Assembly: GCF_036324505.1 (NCBI RefSeq)
Contig: NC_086360.1
Location: 14,254,293 to 14,318,292 of the forward strand
Direction: 5' to 3'
Source of the DNA: Eleginops maclovinus
Taxonomy: Eukaryota; Chordata; Actinopteri; Perciformes; Eleginopidae
DNA length: 64,000 nt
A program made the position numbers and the translations under genes. This document shows, piece after piece, positions 21,606 to 36,349 of this stretch (its first letter is position 1; each line of letters starts with the position of its first letter). A model generated the notes under the pieces. It ran no database searches, was not told where the DNA came from, and saw only the letters and a list, made by a program, of their open reading frames with translations.

Positions 21606-22868
21606 ATTGATGTTAGTGTAAAGCATCTATAATAAATAAATATAGTAAATAAAGTAGACTAGATGCAGCAGAAAGGAGATATTAACTCCACTTTCCAATA
21701 CCAGAGGAATAATGAAATGGTGAACAACAATTTAGAATCCTAATAAACATCCCTGACCAGATTAACCCAAAAGAGAGGACCTTGCAAATGAGCTCAAACA
21801 CAGCAGACTGTTATGTCTAAAAAAAAAACTTTCCCTTGTCTTGATTCATTAAGCAATTGCTCACCGGTTAATTGTGAAGGTTGTGTTAGGACTTTATCAG
21901 TGAGGAGAGCTTTAAGGATTTGTGTGAGATGCTACGCTGAGTAATGTTTGTTGAAAGATACATTTAACATTACGGTGGTCTTCTTGCAGTCGCTTCAGCT
22001 ACTTGATGCTTGGTGATGGATGGGCTTGTACATTACAGCAGGAAGGCTGCATACAGGGCGCCATCATCTACTGGGGTCAAGTGTGAACAAAAAGAGATAT
22101 AAAAGGAAAACAGATAATTCTATTTTTGATAAATAGAAAGATAAACAATTATTTTGATGTTCAAAACATTATCTTTGGCCTAGGGCAAGTGACACAAATT
22201 CAGTCCTGTGCACTTCTCTGCTATAGAAAGCTTATTTGTGACCAAAGGGAGAAATCCTCAGCATGTAAGGATAATCTGTGCTGTGAGCACATGTAAAATA
22301 CTATGTCAAGCATGAAATATAGTATATGCTATTTACAGCAGTGTGTGCTCCACATTTTTTCTTGGGTGTGTGTGTGTTAACTGTATCCGTATGTGTAGTT
22401 TCTGGACATAATAAAGCACCCTGAGGCAGTGAAAATAACCGATATGGGTTTGTCAGTCTTTATTAAACAGGCTGTGTTTTATTGGGGTGTGTGTAGTTAT
22501 GTATAGCAACTTCTCATTTGTATTTTGCGTGGATGTGTGTGTGATTCATTTGTGTATATGTGATGGGTGACAGCAGCAGTCCCCTTGGCAAAGTATATTC
22601 ATTAGTCTCTGTCACAGCCCAGCTGCAGCTCCACGTACCTAAAGGATAAGAGCTCACTGACACTTCATCATTCGCAAACTGAGCCTCTAAAGGAGGCCAA
22701 TTAGATACATGTGGTGCCAACAGCAGCCAAGGGGCTTATCTTATGATCCTCTGACCACAGTATTTAACACTGAGTAATAGCACACTGTATGAGAGCGCAT
22801 ATTCAGAGCTCTGAGGGTAGTCATGCTCAGTAGTTTGGATAAACAGAAACACATTAGAAACAAATCAA

Positions 22869-23700
22869 AAATGCTGTTGGTGCCGTGCTAGGTGGCAGCC
22901 TCTTGCAGCAGCTCCCTGTGTTTTATTGTTTGCTTCTGAATGTGGCCAAGACCAGAGAGGTGGTCATTGACTTCAGGAGGAAGAGGACGTCTCCACAGCC
23001 CCTCTGCATTCTGGGAGAGGATGTGGCTGTGGTGGAGGACTACCAGTACCTTAGAGTGCACCTTGACAACGGACTGAACTGAAGGGCCAACACTAATGCT
23101 GTTTACAAGAAGGGGATGAGCCGACTCCTGAGGAAGCTGAGATCCTTCAATGTGTGCTGCTGGGGGGGGGGGGGGGGGGGGCAGCATCAGGGCCGGTGAC
23201 ACCAGCAGACTTTAAAAAACTGATAAAACAAAGCTGGATCTGTCATCAGCATCAAACTGGACAATTTTGAGGCTGTGGTGGAGAGCAGACTGCTCCAGCT
23301 CCACTGTCACAAGGACAGATACAGGAGAACATTCCTGCCTACTGCCATGACTCTATACAACACATCACCTCTGGCTGGCACTTTACATTGATGTCATTTA
23401 ATATCCCATTCACTGTACTATTGAGTATATAATATCCTGCTTTATATTTTGTTAACTCCAATATTGTTTACTTGTCCGACACTTTACTGATTATTTATGT
23501 TCAATAGTCCAACTGTATATATATATTTATAATACTGGTTTATTTTTATTTCTATTTCTTCTCTTTGTTCATGTTTATTTCTTATTTTTATTTTATTTTC
23601 TACTATGTGCAATGAGTAGTATTGTATTATGCTGCTGCAACACAAAAATGTCCCAGTCTGGGATTAATCAAGTAATTCTTATCTTATCTTATATGGAAGA
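22869..23700 (+). mobile_element. LINE fragment (CR1/Rex1-like), 3' part
   Basis: The plus strand encodes VAKTREVVIDFRRKR then EDVAVVEDYQYLRVHLDNGL, the conserved block downstream of the reverse transcriptase catalytic core in CR1/Rex1-type LINEs. The frame stops after LDNGLN. Degraded further similarity (RLLRKLRSFNVC, then FEAVVESRLLQLHCHKDRYR in other frames) runs to about 23390. An AT-rich 3' region follows and ends in TCTTAT-type repeats at about 23680-23695. A run of about 20 G residues at 23162-23181 interrupts the coding part. Confidence 0.7.
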
Positions 23701-26700
23701 TCTGTTTAAAAATAACTCAGATTTACTGCTCTGTGCTATACATAAAGATATGATAAGGTTAAATCTGGCATGAGATCCTGAGGGGTTGCTCAGCTGGATA
23801 TGTAATCCCTTCAGCATGATCTTAGTCTGCTCCGAGGTCTCTTCCATGCAGGAGGAAATCCTGGAAAACCTCCACGGGGAAGACTTGGAGGTATCCTGAT
23901 CAATATCTACTTTTCAGTGTTACTGTATTTAAATTCCACTGAGACATCCTGGTCTGAAAGCTGCTGATACAAATAAGTAAATCCTTCCCTTTGTGTTTCT
24001 ATGTGATAGTTGCTATTCTTGTTCTAACAGCTATTTTGTTTCTTGCTTTAAGTACATCAACATTCAAAGAATCTGAATAGATTTCAGTGGCAGAGACGTG
24101 ATCCATTACTCTTCTAAATCCCCTTTGTCTTTGTCTCTTTATTTGTGCACCTCACATGCTCTTCAATTTTCACCTTTTTACTCCGCTCTCACTATTCCCC
24201 AAGCAACTCTCTTCTGCCCTCTCCACAGTCTAGTCTCATAGACTTTCCACTTAACAGCACAAATAAAAAACAGGTCGAGAGGAGCAGCATCCTCTAGCTG
24301 TCTGGCTGGCAGAAATCCTTGACCTTTCACTCCTGTGAATGTTGAGAGACCCTTTAAATGTTTCGTAGAGAAAAAGAGATAGGCAGGAAAAAGAAAGTAA
24401 TGGAGACAGGCACAGCTATCCGCTATAAAATGATAATTTCATTGGATGATTATTTTAAACACCAATCAGCAGTACAATATAATGTTTACATGTAATATAA
24501 GCCAATGTTATACTGTACTTTTGGAAAGCACAACACAGTTAACATAACATTACAGTGTTAGAACATCGGTACATTAAATCAATGTGCAAAAAGAAATGCA
24601 TGTGCTGCAATTGCCTTACCCTAATATTAATTTACCTTTAAAAAATGATGCCTGCTTCAGCTCCCATTAATAATGTAGACCCAGGAGCAATATGCTATCA
24701 AAGAGTAAGAGCAAATTCTGTAAAGTATTCCCTAAACCACCTTTCCGAGAAGATTCACAGTTGTGCTGCTGAGGCAGTGGTTTGTGCATGTGCATACATG
24801 TTTGCATGTACAAACAAATGCACTGATCATATTAGAATTTCAGCTATTATTTACATTTCATGCTGTCAGCTTGTCTTCTTCTTTCTCCAGGGTGTTTTAT
24901 TAAAGCATTAAATCAACAGGAAATCTTTTATTCACTTACACATTCTGGTGCAGGTGCTGTCATCAGATCTTTTTTCAGAATAAAAAAAAATCTTTAACAT
25001 TCATTGCTGGCCTCTCTCCAGCACAAACAGTGTCCTTCAAACTACAAAAAAAGCTGTGGAAACCCTAACACATTTTGTGGGTGCTGCTTCTGTTAAGAAA
25101 AAAAGACTCTCACAGCGAGTATTTGACACTCCATAGTTTGGACTGACTAGTGTTTTTCTTTCTTGAGTTGTTCTGGTAACAACTACGATAAAAGGATGCA
25201 GAACTCAGTGTTGTATGAAAACACAATATTGAATAGCCTGCCTGAGTGCTTCTTACTCTCCTTCACTTTCTCTACTGATCATTAATGTCAATGTAATGGT
25301 TTATCATTCTTAATCTTTAATGATAGGCCATGTTTTGCTTGTTGAGGCAATTTGTGAGACACTAACACACCAGTGTGTATAAAATGTGTATTATTAGTTA
25401 AACAGTTGGCCTTGCATTTGTGAGTGCCCATAATTGGCATAACCATTTAGATTAAACGTAAATCAATGTTATGCATGAATAATGCATATGGCTTATGGTT
25501 AAAGGCACATTTGAATAGCTACACACTAAATACATTTGAGCAGCCCATTGTAACATGTAGACACAGATAATTTAATAGATTACATAGGATGCAGAGAAAG
25601 TTATAGATTCAGCATGTTTCCATAGCAGCATGTTTATTTGTGACAAAAACTATTGATGCTAAGTTCTCCTTGCTTAATGGCACAAGCAGATAAACTACAG
25701 AATAGGAGCAAATGCTGTATATAGATGAATACAATATAAGTTAAACAGGCCTATTCCTGACTGATATATATGATTATGCACACCACATAACTCCTTTTAT
25801 TGGTTGACTGTGATGCAAAGCGGTAGTCAACTGCTCTTACATATTTACATGTCTTTGTTCAAGAAAAATGAGAAAATGTCTGCTGGGCAGAGCATTATTG
25901 ACATATTACAGGAATAATGATAAGAAGCCGGAGACAGCAAAATAATATACTGAACAGTATATCAGATTCTTTCTCCACCTGCTAAACCAGGACATTTTTC
26001 TCACCTCAACAACACTGAGTATAGATAAAGTTGAGCCGCAAAGACCCGAGAGGAACCTGCTGCTCTAACCCATCAGATCAAGACCAGGATTATCAGAGAT
26101 GTGTGAACAATACACCTCACTGACTGCCAAGCCCAAAATCACAAAATTCTCCATGTGAAACTCCAGGGGGGATCCAGACTTCTGGAAATTGGAAATTGGA
26201 AACCAGAGTTACTTGGCTCTAAAAATCCTCACAGGTTTTCTTACTTTACACAAGCACACATATGCACTTTTTACAAAAACACACATGTGCAACACTGGAC
26301 ACAAACACTGGGAGACTTTCGAGGAGGCTTCACTGAAATGATCTCTTCTTTTCATCATCCAGCTCCAGCACCATTCCTTCATCATCTTTAACATACTCTC
26401 TTTATCCATCATTTTCTTTTTAATTTAACTTTCCTTTTCTTTTTTAACCGCTACAAATTCCTGTTAACATAAATCTGTTTTATCATCCAAATGTCAGTTT
26501 AGTTCAAGCACATTACAACTTAGTGTCTGGCTATGAGAAACAGAGAGCATGGATTTGGTAAAAATAAATAAAAAGCACAACTTTGATTTATAGAACGAAA
26601 AAATAATCAGTCATTTTTCATATCAAAGCACAATGTCAGCTTATCTACCCTGACCCCGTCCATCAGATCACTCTGTGGCTCTATAACAATGTCCACAGAT

Positions 26701-29700
26701 TGCTGTCGTTATTTGTATGGGAGGACAATCTTCCTTCTTCATTTAAAAAATCTTTAAATGGTACAAAAAGAAAAAAGAACGGGGAAAATATTTCAGTTTA
26801 TTCCTTGAACATGGTACACAGAGTCACCATGCCGAAGACTGGATGACAATATTGGTTGAATACAGATTGCAAAATACATGAAGAATTTGTGATTTGTGAA
26901 GATGACAGGAATTTGGAATAAAACACTGACAAACAATATGCGAAAAGATTCCTTCCTAAATACCAAATCTTCCTATCCTCCATCTTCCTAATCCCTCCTT
27001 CTTCAAACTTTGTCTCCTCTAAGCTGCACTCTATTTTACCGAAATCTTTTCTCCATTACCAACTCCCCAGAGAGCCACCATCCCTCCTCTCCTCCCCTCC
27101 GTCATTAAGATGCAGCGCTGGAAGTGATTGCTGCTCCAGGCCCCAGGGACCTCTATGAGGATCCTCTGAAATAAGTGCCGCTGGTGATGGTTCAGCATAC
27201 ACAACAAAAAAACATGATATGGGCAGATTGGTCGCAGATGGCTGTAGACAGGGAGCGATTTCACACGATATAGGGCTTTTAACTTGTTTACTGAAAATAT
27301 GTAATCCATTCCTTTCTCAAGTGTGTTTTTCTGTTATGTGTCTAAAAAACAAATATGCACATCTAACTCTGGTTGGAAGCACCATGTGAACGACGGTAAA
27401 CTCCTCAGTTGATCATTAATTCATCCTCTGTCTTTTATAAATGGCTTTAAAATAATATCAGAGAAAAGTAAGAGTTTCACAAAAGGCTTGACACAAAAGG
27501 CAGTCACGGTTCTGTAAACCTCTCTGGGCTCAAGTGTTTTCACTGGGAGATATGTTCTTCTTAAATTAACCAGCTACATTAAAAATAATAACTCTCATCA
27601 GCTTGTAGAGTTACAATAAAGTTGATATGGCAACCAGTCAAAGTCAATCACGTAGCTGGAAGTCATGCATTTCATGCCATAATTACATTGGGCAGTATCC
27701 AATGGTAATAACTGCAAAATGTGAATTTGCCAATTTGGTTGTTTCACTGGAGTGTGAAAAGGATTGTGATTCAAAGTGCTTCGATGTAAAGTATAGTTCG
27801 GTCATCAAGTCTAATACAAGAAAGGGGGGGACTGATGGTGCTAATGGGCACGGAAGAATGACAGATACAAATGTCTGAGTCCAGTCCATGCACATTGTGG
27901 GTGTATGCATTCATTAATAAAAATGCAAAGAGTAAAGCAGGGTGTAAGTACATTAGAAAAACCTCTGTAATACATCATATCTTCAATGTGAGGGACATGC
28001 TGTTGCAGTCTATCATCTACAAATATCACACTTGCATCCATCCATTGTGGGTATGAATATCCCTCCTGCCTGGCCAGGATCAATGCTCTTTAAATAAAGA
28101 CCCTTTGTCAACACAGGAGAGAAAATCCTGTGTATTTGTTTTTCACTCACACACAAATGTGTTTCTAGTTCGCCATTCGTTGTTCCCTATTTTACCTTTC
28201 TACATCTGTCCGTGCCTCTCTCCATCTCCCTCTCTCTTGGGCCCCAGATGTGCAGTATATCCACTCAAAAGCGTTTTTCTCTCTTCTATGGCACAATAAA
28301 CAGTTGTTTGTGGTGTGGCATAACAAAGATTGTCACCATGGATACTCTCCCATCACGCGAGCGCTGAGTGGCCCTTTCCGAGTTCTAAAAGGAGCAATTA
28401 TCTGATGACATCAAAGACAGGCGACAATGAAAAAAAAGCAAAGCATGGGAATAGGGCCCAAGCCATTTAATCAGAAAGGTATAGATGGGGTCTAGTTCGC
28501 CTTGTTTAGCCAAGGATAACCTGCTGCAGGCGGATCATGTTCACCTCAGAGGCAGTCATGTAAACATAGTCATTCTACTTCAAATGACCCGGCTTTCATT
28601 TATAACAAAAGAAAGGACCCACATCTCCAGTGTAGTATACAGATGTAACCGGGTGGAAAGGAAAGTTTTTTATTAGATAGATGTGTTTTTTTATGACTAT
28701 TATATGTGGGTTCATTGCCTTGCAGCTAATTGTTTTGCCTTTTATGGTCCAACACTGTACCACTGTGGTTCAGACTCAACAATTTCCAGATGTCGCCGGC
28801 AACTGTTTTAAGTGACAAAGCTCTAAAAGCCCACTGTTCACTTCCAGCAACACAACTATTAAGCTTCAACTGAACCACAAGGACCTTAGGGCAAATCAGC
28901 ATTGGAAGCTCTTGACATTTTCACTTTAGCATTAGAAAATTGATTGCAATGTTGCTCCCTGAAGAGCTAGGCTGGCATTTTCATATCATGGGCCTAAGAA
29001 CTCTCAAAAATAATATAAAGTCCATGGAGATGCAAACTCATTATAACCAAGAGATGTTGATCTCTGACAAAGTTCAACATGAAAAATGAATTGCAGTCTA
29101 GTTCCCTGAAGAATTTGACAGAATCTAAATCATTTCACGTGTGGAAATGCATTGTAAAGGGACTCAGTGACACTAGAGCTGGGAATTATTAATAACTACA
29201 TTGATTTTCAGTCTCAGGACACAACACTACAAATGGTAAACTTGAGATGTAGTATGAATGCATGCTAGACTATGGAAAAAAGCCCATAAGAAGGAGGGGT
29301 CAGAGCTTACATGGAGTCAGAAGAAACCAAGATAACAGATAAAACCAACAACCACTACAGCATTTTCAGTGTGTCACTTATATAAGAATGTGTATATCCT
29401 CCTGACAAGCAACCAGTTCTGGTAAGGAAGGTAGTGACTCTAGTTTGGGCTGGTTCTGGACTTGGGCTTCTCTCTCAAGCTCTTCTTTTTTCATTATTTA
29501 GCAGTGTTTGGGCGTGCTGTGAGTCAGAGAGTAATGTGTGGGGCATTTTAACCCTAATCCGAACTGTGTAGAGCATACTTTCAAGAGGTTAGAGTCCACA
29601 CGGTTCATAATCCAACGACTGTCTGTGCAGTTGAGCACACAGAGTTAACATTCAACTATGGAGTCCATTTAAGGATGCCATCAACAAAGCAGGGAAAGTA

Positions 29701-32525
29701 GGCCAACCTTTTATAAATGACTTGTAAAGTTGTAAGAGGTGAAAACAATAATTAGAAATTGGGATCTGATCCGAGAGATGTTTAAGAGTGCAGACTTAGA
29801 GGAATGAGCAGTAGCTGTAAAGTGGGACTTGGTAGCCAGCAAAGTCTAGGCAGATGTTGAATATTTACATTCAAATTACTTTTAAAGCAGTTTTTTAAAA
29901 GGGGGATCTATTTCATTCAAGCTGTAAATGGTTGAGCAGAGTGTGATTTATTGTGCACTGGGCCAGGACACTGCAAGGACATTTTACTGAGAGGGATGAG
30001 ACCGGTGGAATTAATTAGGATGGTGGCCTTTATCAAATTGTTGTAGCTGAAAACTGTCATATCGTGCAAAGTCTGAAGTACACACGGTTGTAGATTTTTA
30101 ATTATTGGCATAACGACTGGCATATAACCACTCAGGTCATGACAAATAGCATGGTAATGGGTCTCAAGGACTATGAGCGGGTGAAATGATGTTCAGGTAT
30201 TACCCTCAATGGCTATGAATTTGTGTTTTGTACATATATTTTAGTTAATAAAACAAATCACAGTTGTGTAAAATAAATAATTAAATACTTTAAGTTATAT
30301 AATCACATTAAATGTTGCACTTAGTCTCTTGTGAATTGTAAAACAAGACAATGAATGGGAAAAATCTGGAAATATGACTATTATTGAAAACAATCAAATG
30401 TGTTCAGTTATTCTTCTGTACAGTTCAAAAGATTTCAGAATTAGCATTATTCTATAGTGCACAGTAGTGAATTACAACAGCTCTCAAAGGGTACTGTGTT
30501 TGATATTCGTGTAAACCAGCTTATTTAGTGGTGCTCAGAAAAAGTGTTGTTATTTTTCTCTGATGGGGTTTTATTGTGTCCTATTGCTGTTGGCTTTTTG
30601 GCTTTCAAAATATGATTAATTTATTGAAGGCGCCAACAACTCAGGGGAAACAGAGGATGTAAATGAGGAACCTGTAGAACAACTTAATAGTCACAATAAG
30701 TGCACAAATGTAAAGCATATCACATCTGAGGATGTACTTTCAGTTCAGTGGCCTGGAGTTCTGGACTGACAGCTTTGAAATTCTGCTCAGAGGTCCAGTG
30801 TGTCTTTGAGCCTGAGTTCTGACACAACACACAAGCCGCCTGTGGTGATTCACTGTCAGAACATAAAATATGATGAGTACCACAGCCTGTACATGACAGC
30901 ACAGTTTTAGTCAAGAGATGTTTTAAAAAGGTGTTTCTTGGAAATTGAGGTCTGACTAATAAATGAAGTTTCTCACCTCAGCCTGATGGATTGAAACTCA
31001 TTGCTTGTTTTGAGGGAGACACCATCAATATGATTGGACAGATAATGTTTTATTTTTACTTTTCTATTCGTCCTCTTTTTGTGCTACTTATCTTTCTTGT
31101 CCATCCACTGTTCCTTCCTCTTTTTCTGTTTATTTACTCTTGATGCAATTGTTCCATCTCCTTCTTTGTGAAATTGTTTCTTGCTTTTTTTTCCCTGCCG
31201 CTTAATGAAACCTATGTTATTTCAAATATTTAATTATTGCATCATTTAAAATGCAAAAAGTCTATGATGAGAGGGACATTTTGAAACACACTTGGTTATT
31301 CAAAACCTTCAAAGATAAGCAATATATACTATATAATTAAGCTACTATTTATAATTATATCATTTCAAGTTAGAAGCCACTCGTGATTAACGTATATGAT
31401 CCCAACACTCTCCAATACAGGCAAGATAAATATATTACATGTAATCGTAGAATTACAATATTTACCATGAAGCCATTGTGCTGTGAGTGGACCAATGCCA
31501 CACACTAATCCTTGGCTCTTTGATGTCTAATCCATGGCTTGTTCATGCGGTTTTTATACATGCTTTTGTATGAAACATGTACTTGCACACACATGAAACT
31601 AACCATCTGTTACTGTGCTGCAGCCAAATCTTGGACCCATGCTGTGTATCACCCTCCATGTTCACAAAAACATCACGCCGACATCCTGAGGTTTTTCCTC
31701 CTTACTGTAAACCTTAATGGTATATAAAATAATTACTTCTGCGTGAGAATGTGATATTATTGTAAGAGCATTTTCTGGTATTTTTTTTGTAAAAAGAAGT
31801 GGGTATTAAAAGTTATATTGTTAGAATACAATCTCGAAATGCAGAAGCACATATGGAAGAATGTCTCAACAGTGAGCTGTGCGCCGCATCCTTACATAAT
31901 GTTTCAGTATACTAACACATATAAAGAAACTGTTGGAAATCCGTACACTTTGGATTCACAGAGGAGTACACCTGCAGATCAATATATATTTAGAAACCAG
32001 TTTATAAATAACTATGGAGGGAAATGATCCATGTCCAAGGCTTAGCTAAACATAAACCTTAACTCTCTTTGATGAGAAAGCGTACAGCAGAAAGAAGGAG
32101 GCTCGGACCTTAGGGGATTTCTCACTGAGCGTTAAATACATTTCAAGTAGGTACAGTTGTTCTCCAGATAGCTTCTCTACACTTTCATGCATGCTAAAGC
32201 ATTCACAATTCATACAGTAGAAATGATGGGGATAAAAAGAAAACCTCTGGCTCACACTATAACCAATCCCTCATCAGGAGTATTCAGTAAATACTCTACA
32301 TTTTTGTGTAGTGCATGAATATACTCACTCACTCTGTCACTCTCACGTAAATGCTTATTGTGTGTATATTTTGGGTGTGCATACACATACTGTGAGGAAC
32401 ATTGTACATGTGTAAAGGCTCACACCAACACACAGTCACAAAACACAAGCGACAGTACATCATCTTTATACTGAACAACAAACATGCTATAAGACTCCCA
32501 TCCACCATCACTCGTCCTGCATATC

Positions 32526-32663
<138 letters not shown>

Positions 32664-33812
32664 GCTTTTTTAACAACGCTTCCATCTTACCTATGACTCA
32701 GTAATCTAGTCTTTTTTCTCTCATGTGTAATCTTGGATTACTTTCATATACTTGGCTCCAATTGCTTGTCACACTGTATCTTCTCTTCTCTTCCTCACAA
32801 GCTCAGGAAGAGAAAGGAGAAGAGTAGCCAGAGATCACATGCTCACATAGCATTTCTCTCACAAAAAGGCTATGGATTTTCCAGCAAACACAAATAGCTG
32901 TTCCAGAAACCGAGGCATGCAGTGTTCACCGAGATTTTACTCTCAAAAATGTGTTCCTAGATGAACTCATTTACATACATCAAGTCATAAAAGAAAGTAA
33001 AATTTCAAAAAAAGTTTGTATGCATTACAATTTAGGTTAAGTTTTTAGAGTACAAATAATTATTTTTGTATTACTCCATCATATTATCAGTAGTGCTTTA
33101 AACTCTGATGTCAAAGTTTCAACTCATCTGGAGACCACACATATTCATCAGTTTCACACAATGGTGAAGGGGTTTCTTAATGGGAATATTATAAACAGCA
33201 GTTGATGAACACAGTTTAAACAGCTAGCATTAGTAAAAATTAAGAGTGGATTCGCTGATAAAAAGACAAAACTGTTGGTACTTCAGTTTGTGTTATTATG
33301 CAAATTTAAGACATCCCCTTCCCTGCAGGGGATTCATTAAGTCGTTAAGCTTTATAAAAGGGGCTCTATTACGCTGGTTCTCAAGGTTCATATTTTTATT
33401 TTGTACCTTTGCTGTGACATGCCTACTTGTTTTAATGTTTAAAAAGTGCTTTATCACATACTGCCTGTGCTGCATCACTTCTTTTCATCCTTTGTCTTAA
33501 ACCAGACCCCAGTCTGTTCTTATTGGTTAGCTGGACGGCTCTATTGAGATTGGTGAACCGCTTAGAGATATTACAGCCTTTAGCCAATCATACTAAATGT
33601 TCTGAAGCGCAAGTGTTACATACTTGTATAACTATGGGATGGGAGTAAACAAAGAGGCCCAATCGAGGCGTTTGATATGGGGGGGGGGGGGTTGGGGGGG
33701 GAGTGTGTGTAAGAGGAACTTCCTCTGGCAAGAACTCTGGGATTGCAGAACAATTACAAGTGCAAAAAACAATCTTACACACACTCTCAACTACAAACTG
33801 TCTTTATGCACC

Positions 33813-33903
33813 TCCAAACACTATTATATCTCATGTATTACATTATTCCAAACACTATTATATCTCATGTATTACATTATTCCAAACAGTATTATATCTC
33901 ATG
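33813..33903 (+). repeat. 34-bp tandem repeat, about 2.7 copies
   Basis: Unit begins TCCAAACACTATTATATCTC and ends TACATTAT, at 33813, 33847 and 33881. The third copy has one base change (CAGT for CACT) and stops after ATCTCATG. Confidence 0.95.
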
Positions 33904-34569
33904 CCACTTTCTTTATGTTTTTCAGATCACACTGCGCTCCAGCCTGACTTAAATGTGGAATCGTCCCCCTTCACAGCCGTGTTAAAATAATTTAGTGGCT
34001 AAATTGGCATAGCCTGATTTCAAGGCTGTCTCACAGGCCCAGCGCATCTGATTATTCATATTCATTATCAAAGTCCTGCCAAAATCAGAGGGGACAAAAT
34101 AAAGGAAAGTGAGCGGCGATGCGGTGTAAAACCGAAAAGAAAGCAAAAGAATTGTGAAGTATTTTTAAACCTGCTCCCTAGATGGAGACAAGAGGTTGAC
34201 AGGTTTAAAAAAAATAAGAAGTTAAATCCAAAATAGATTTCTTTGGTCTATAATTGTAGGATTTATTTTAAACTAATATCTTATGGAATAATGATGGCTA
34301 TAATTACTTCTGAATTGTACCTTTCTACCTTCTTGTATTTTTCTGTGACTGCTGTCATGGTTTCTTCACTGTTGTTGTGAAACCCAGGATTAGTTTGTCC
34401 TTTTAACAAAGTGCTGCTAAAAGCAAAGACACGAGACGTCCCCATACAGAGCACCAGCAAGATGTATACAGTATAATATAGGAAATGAAGATACAGCTGT
34501 AATGCCTGTGGTTTACTGTATTGTAAAGGTCAAAGACATTCCTTCATTAAAACATTTAACCCAGGAGTC

Positions 34570-34785
34570 CACAAGGATCACCAGCTTGTGGCGCGCCATA
34601 GTTTGAGGGCGCTATATGCAATGTAAGCGAAATTTTGGACATAGTTAATAGTTTAAAAAAAATAAAAGAATAACTTCTTTAATTTTTTTTCTTCCCCCGT
34701 ATTTACGGCTCCCCCCATAGATGGATGCGCCCTTAGCATTCGCCTATACTGCCTATGCCTATGCCCAGGGCCGGCCCTGCAAATA
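34570..34785. mobile_element. hAT-type terminal remnant
   Basis: The block ends in CCCAGGGCCGGCCCTG, with upstream GCGCCCTTAGCATTCGCCTA and GTGGCGCGCCATAG. This resembles the terminal region of fish hAT elements that end in CAGGGCCGGCCC. No coding sequence and no partner end found. Confidence 0.4.
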
Positions 34786-36218
34786 AGGACATTCTGGCAT
34801 TATATTCTTAACCACAAATATATCATGCAAAACTGGTACAGGTAAAACTTTTGAGTTATAATTGAATTGACTAATAAAAATAAATTGAGTCCCTGCCCAT
34901 TGCAACGGCATGCATGTTATAAAAAAAGGGACATTTTATTTACATCTGCCCTCTATACTGTAAGTCTGATTGGCATTCCTCAGGAGCCATGTGCACACAT
35001 CTATAATTTAAATTTAAATTAAAGCGAAGTGCAAGATTCCAATAGGATCACACAATGCACCTAGGGAAAAAGGAGTTTATCCAGCTGTCAGGGAATTTTT
35101 AAATGTTCAAATTTCAATTTTCCTAAGCACTTTAAGGACTTCGTGTTCCTACTGTGTTAAAATTCAGCATTTAAAGTTAATTATTGGCCTTGGATCCATC
35201 AGTAGCCAGTATTGTTGTGGTAAGATCATTTATCTCAGCTGAGGTTTATAAGACAATAAATTAAGTTTAAATCTTAACCTTTAAGAGAAACAGAGAAAAG
35301 GCCGTTTAGCACTCAGAAAAAGGTATATCTGAACATCTACAATTCAATAAAACTATAGGCAAACTCCATCTTCTCAGGCGATAATTAGTTATAGGACCAA
35401 AACCTCTGAATCAACAACAAAAAGACTTTGTCCAAAAATGTTTCTGTCAAGTCAGTTTACTTTAATTTACCCTTTGAATAAATTACATAGTTAATGTAAT
35501 CTCTAAAATAGTCATCCAAGATAACAAATTGAAAGCTTACATTTTGAAGAGTGAGGGAGAAAGATCATTTACATATCTCACACATAGAGTTTAACATTTC
35601 ATGGAGCTCTGGTGTGATTCTTTTGAGATCAATATTTAACAATATAAAAAGGGCAACAAATACCCGCAGAGATTTATCTCTTGCTCTTTCCCTGCTCTCC
35701 TGCTGTGTCTCTTTCTTTTTTACTTTCTTCTTTTCTACATGTCTCTGTCAGGGCTTGAAGGATGCAGCTGTCCTTTATGATGTGTCACGTACAGTATGTG
35801 TGGGTGTGTGAGTATAAGTATGTGTGAGAAAGGAAAAACATAGTGTTACCAGGCAAGAATAGAAATTGCCCAATATTGTAAACTGTGCATATACAACTCA
35901 TTAATTTGGTTTGACACCTCAGGCAGGTGTATTAATGAGCTTTAGAGACAGAAAAGGTGCAAAACTTGAGCAACAGGCTTGTTCATAGTTACTTTTTCCA
36001 GGATTGTCCTGCCGTCCCTCATTACTCACATTTAGGGCTTTACATTTCAGCACATTTAATCATTGCCTTAGATTGAGAAATTGCTTTGAAGCAACAGTCT
36101 GGGAAGAAAGTGTTTCTTCTTAAAATCCAATTACTTCTCCTAGTTATCATTTTGTTTAAGCATATTGGAGCTTTAGTCAGGAGGGTAAACCAATTTGAAA
36201 ATGGATCGAGGCCTTGAT

Positions 36219-36349
<131 letters not shown>

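Noticed and set aside
34570..34785. GGCGCGCC and GGGCCGGCCC considered as a CpG-island promoter
   Set aside because: The GC-rich words are isolated in AT-rich DNA and fit a hAT terminus better.
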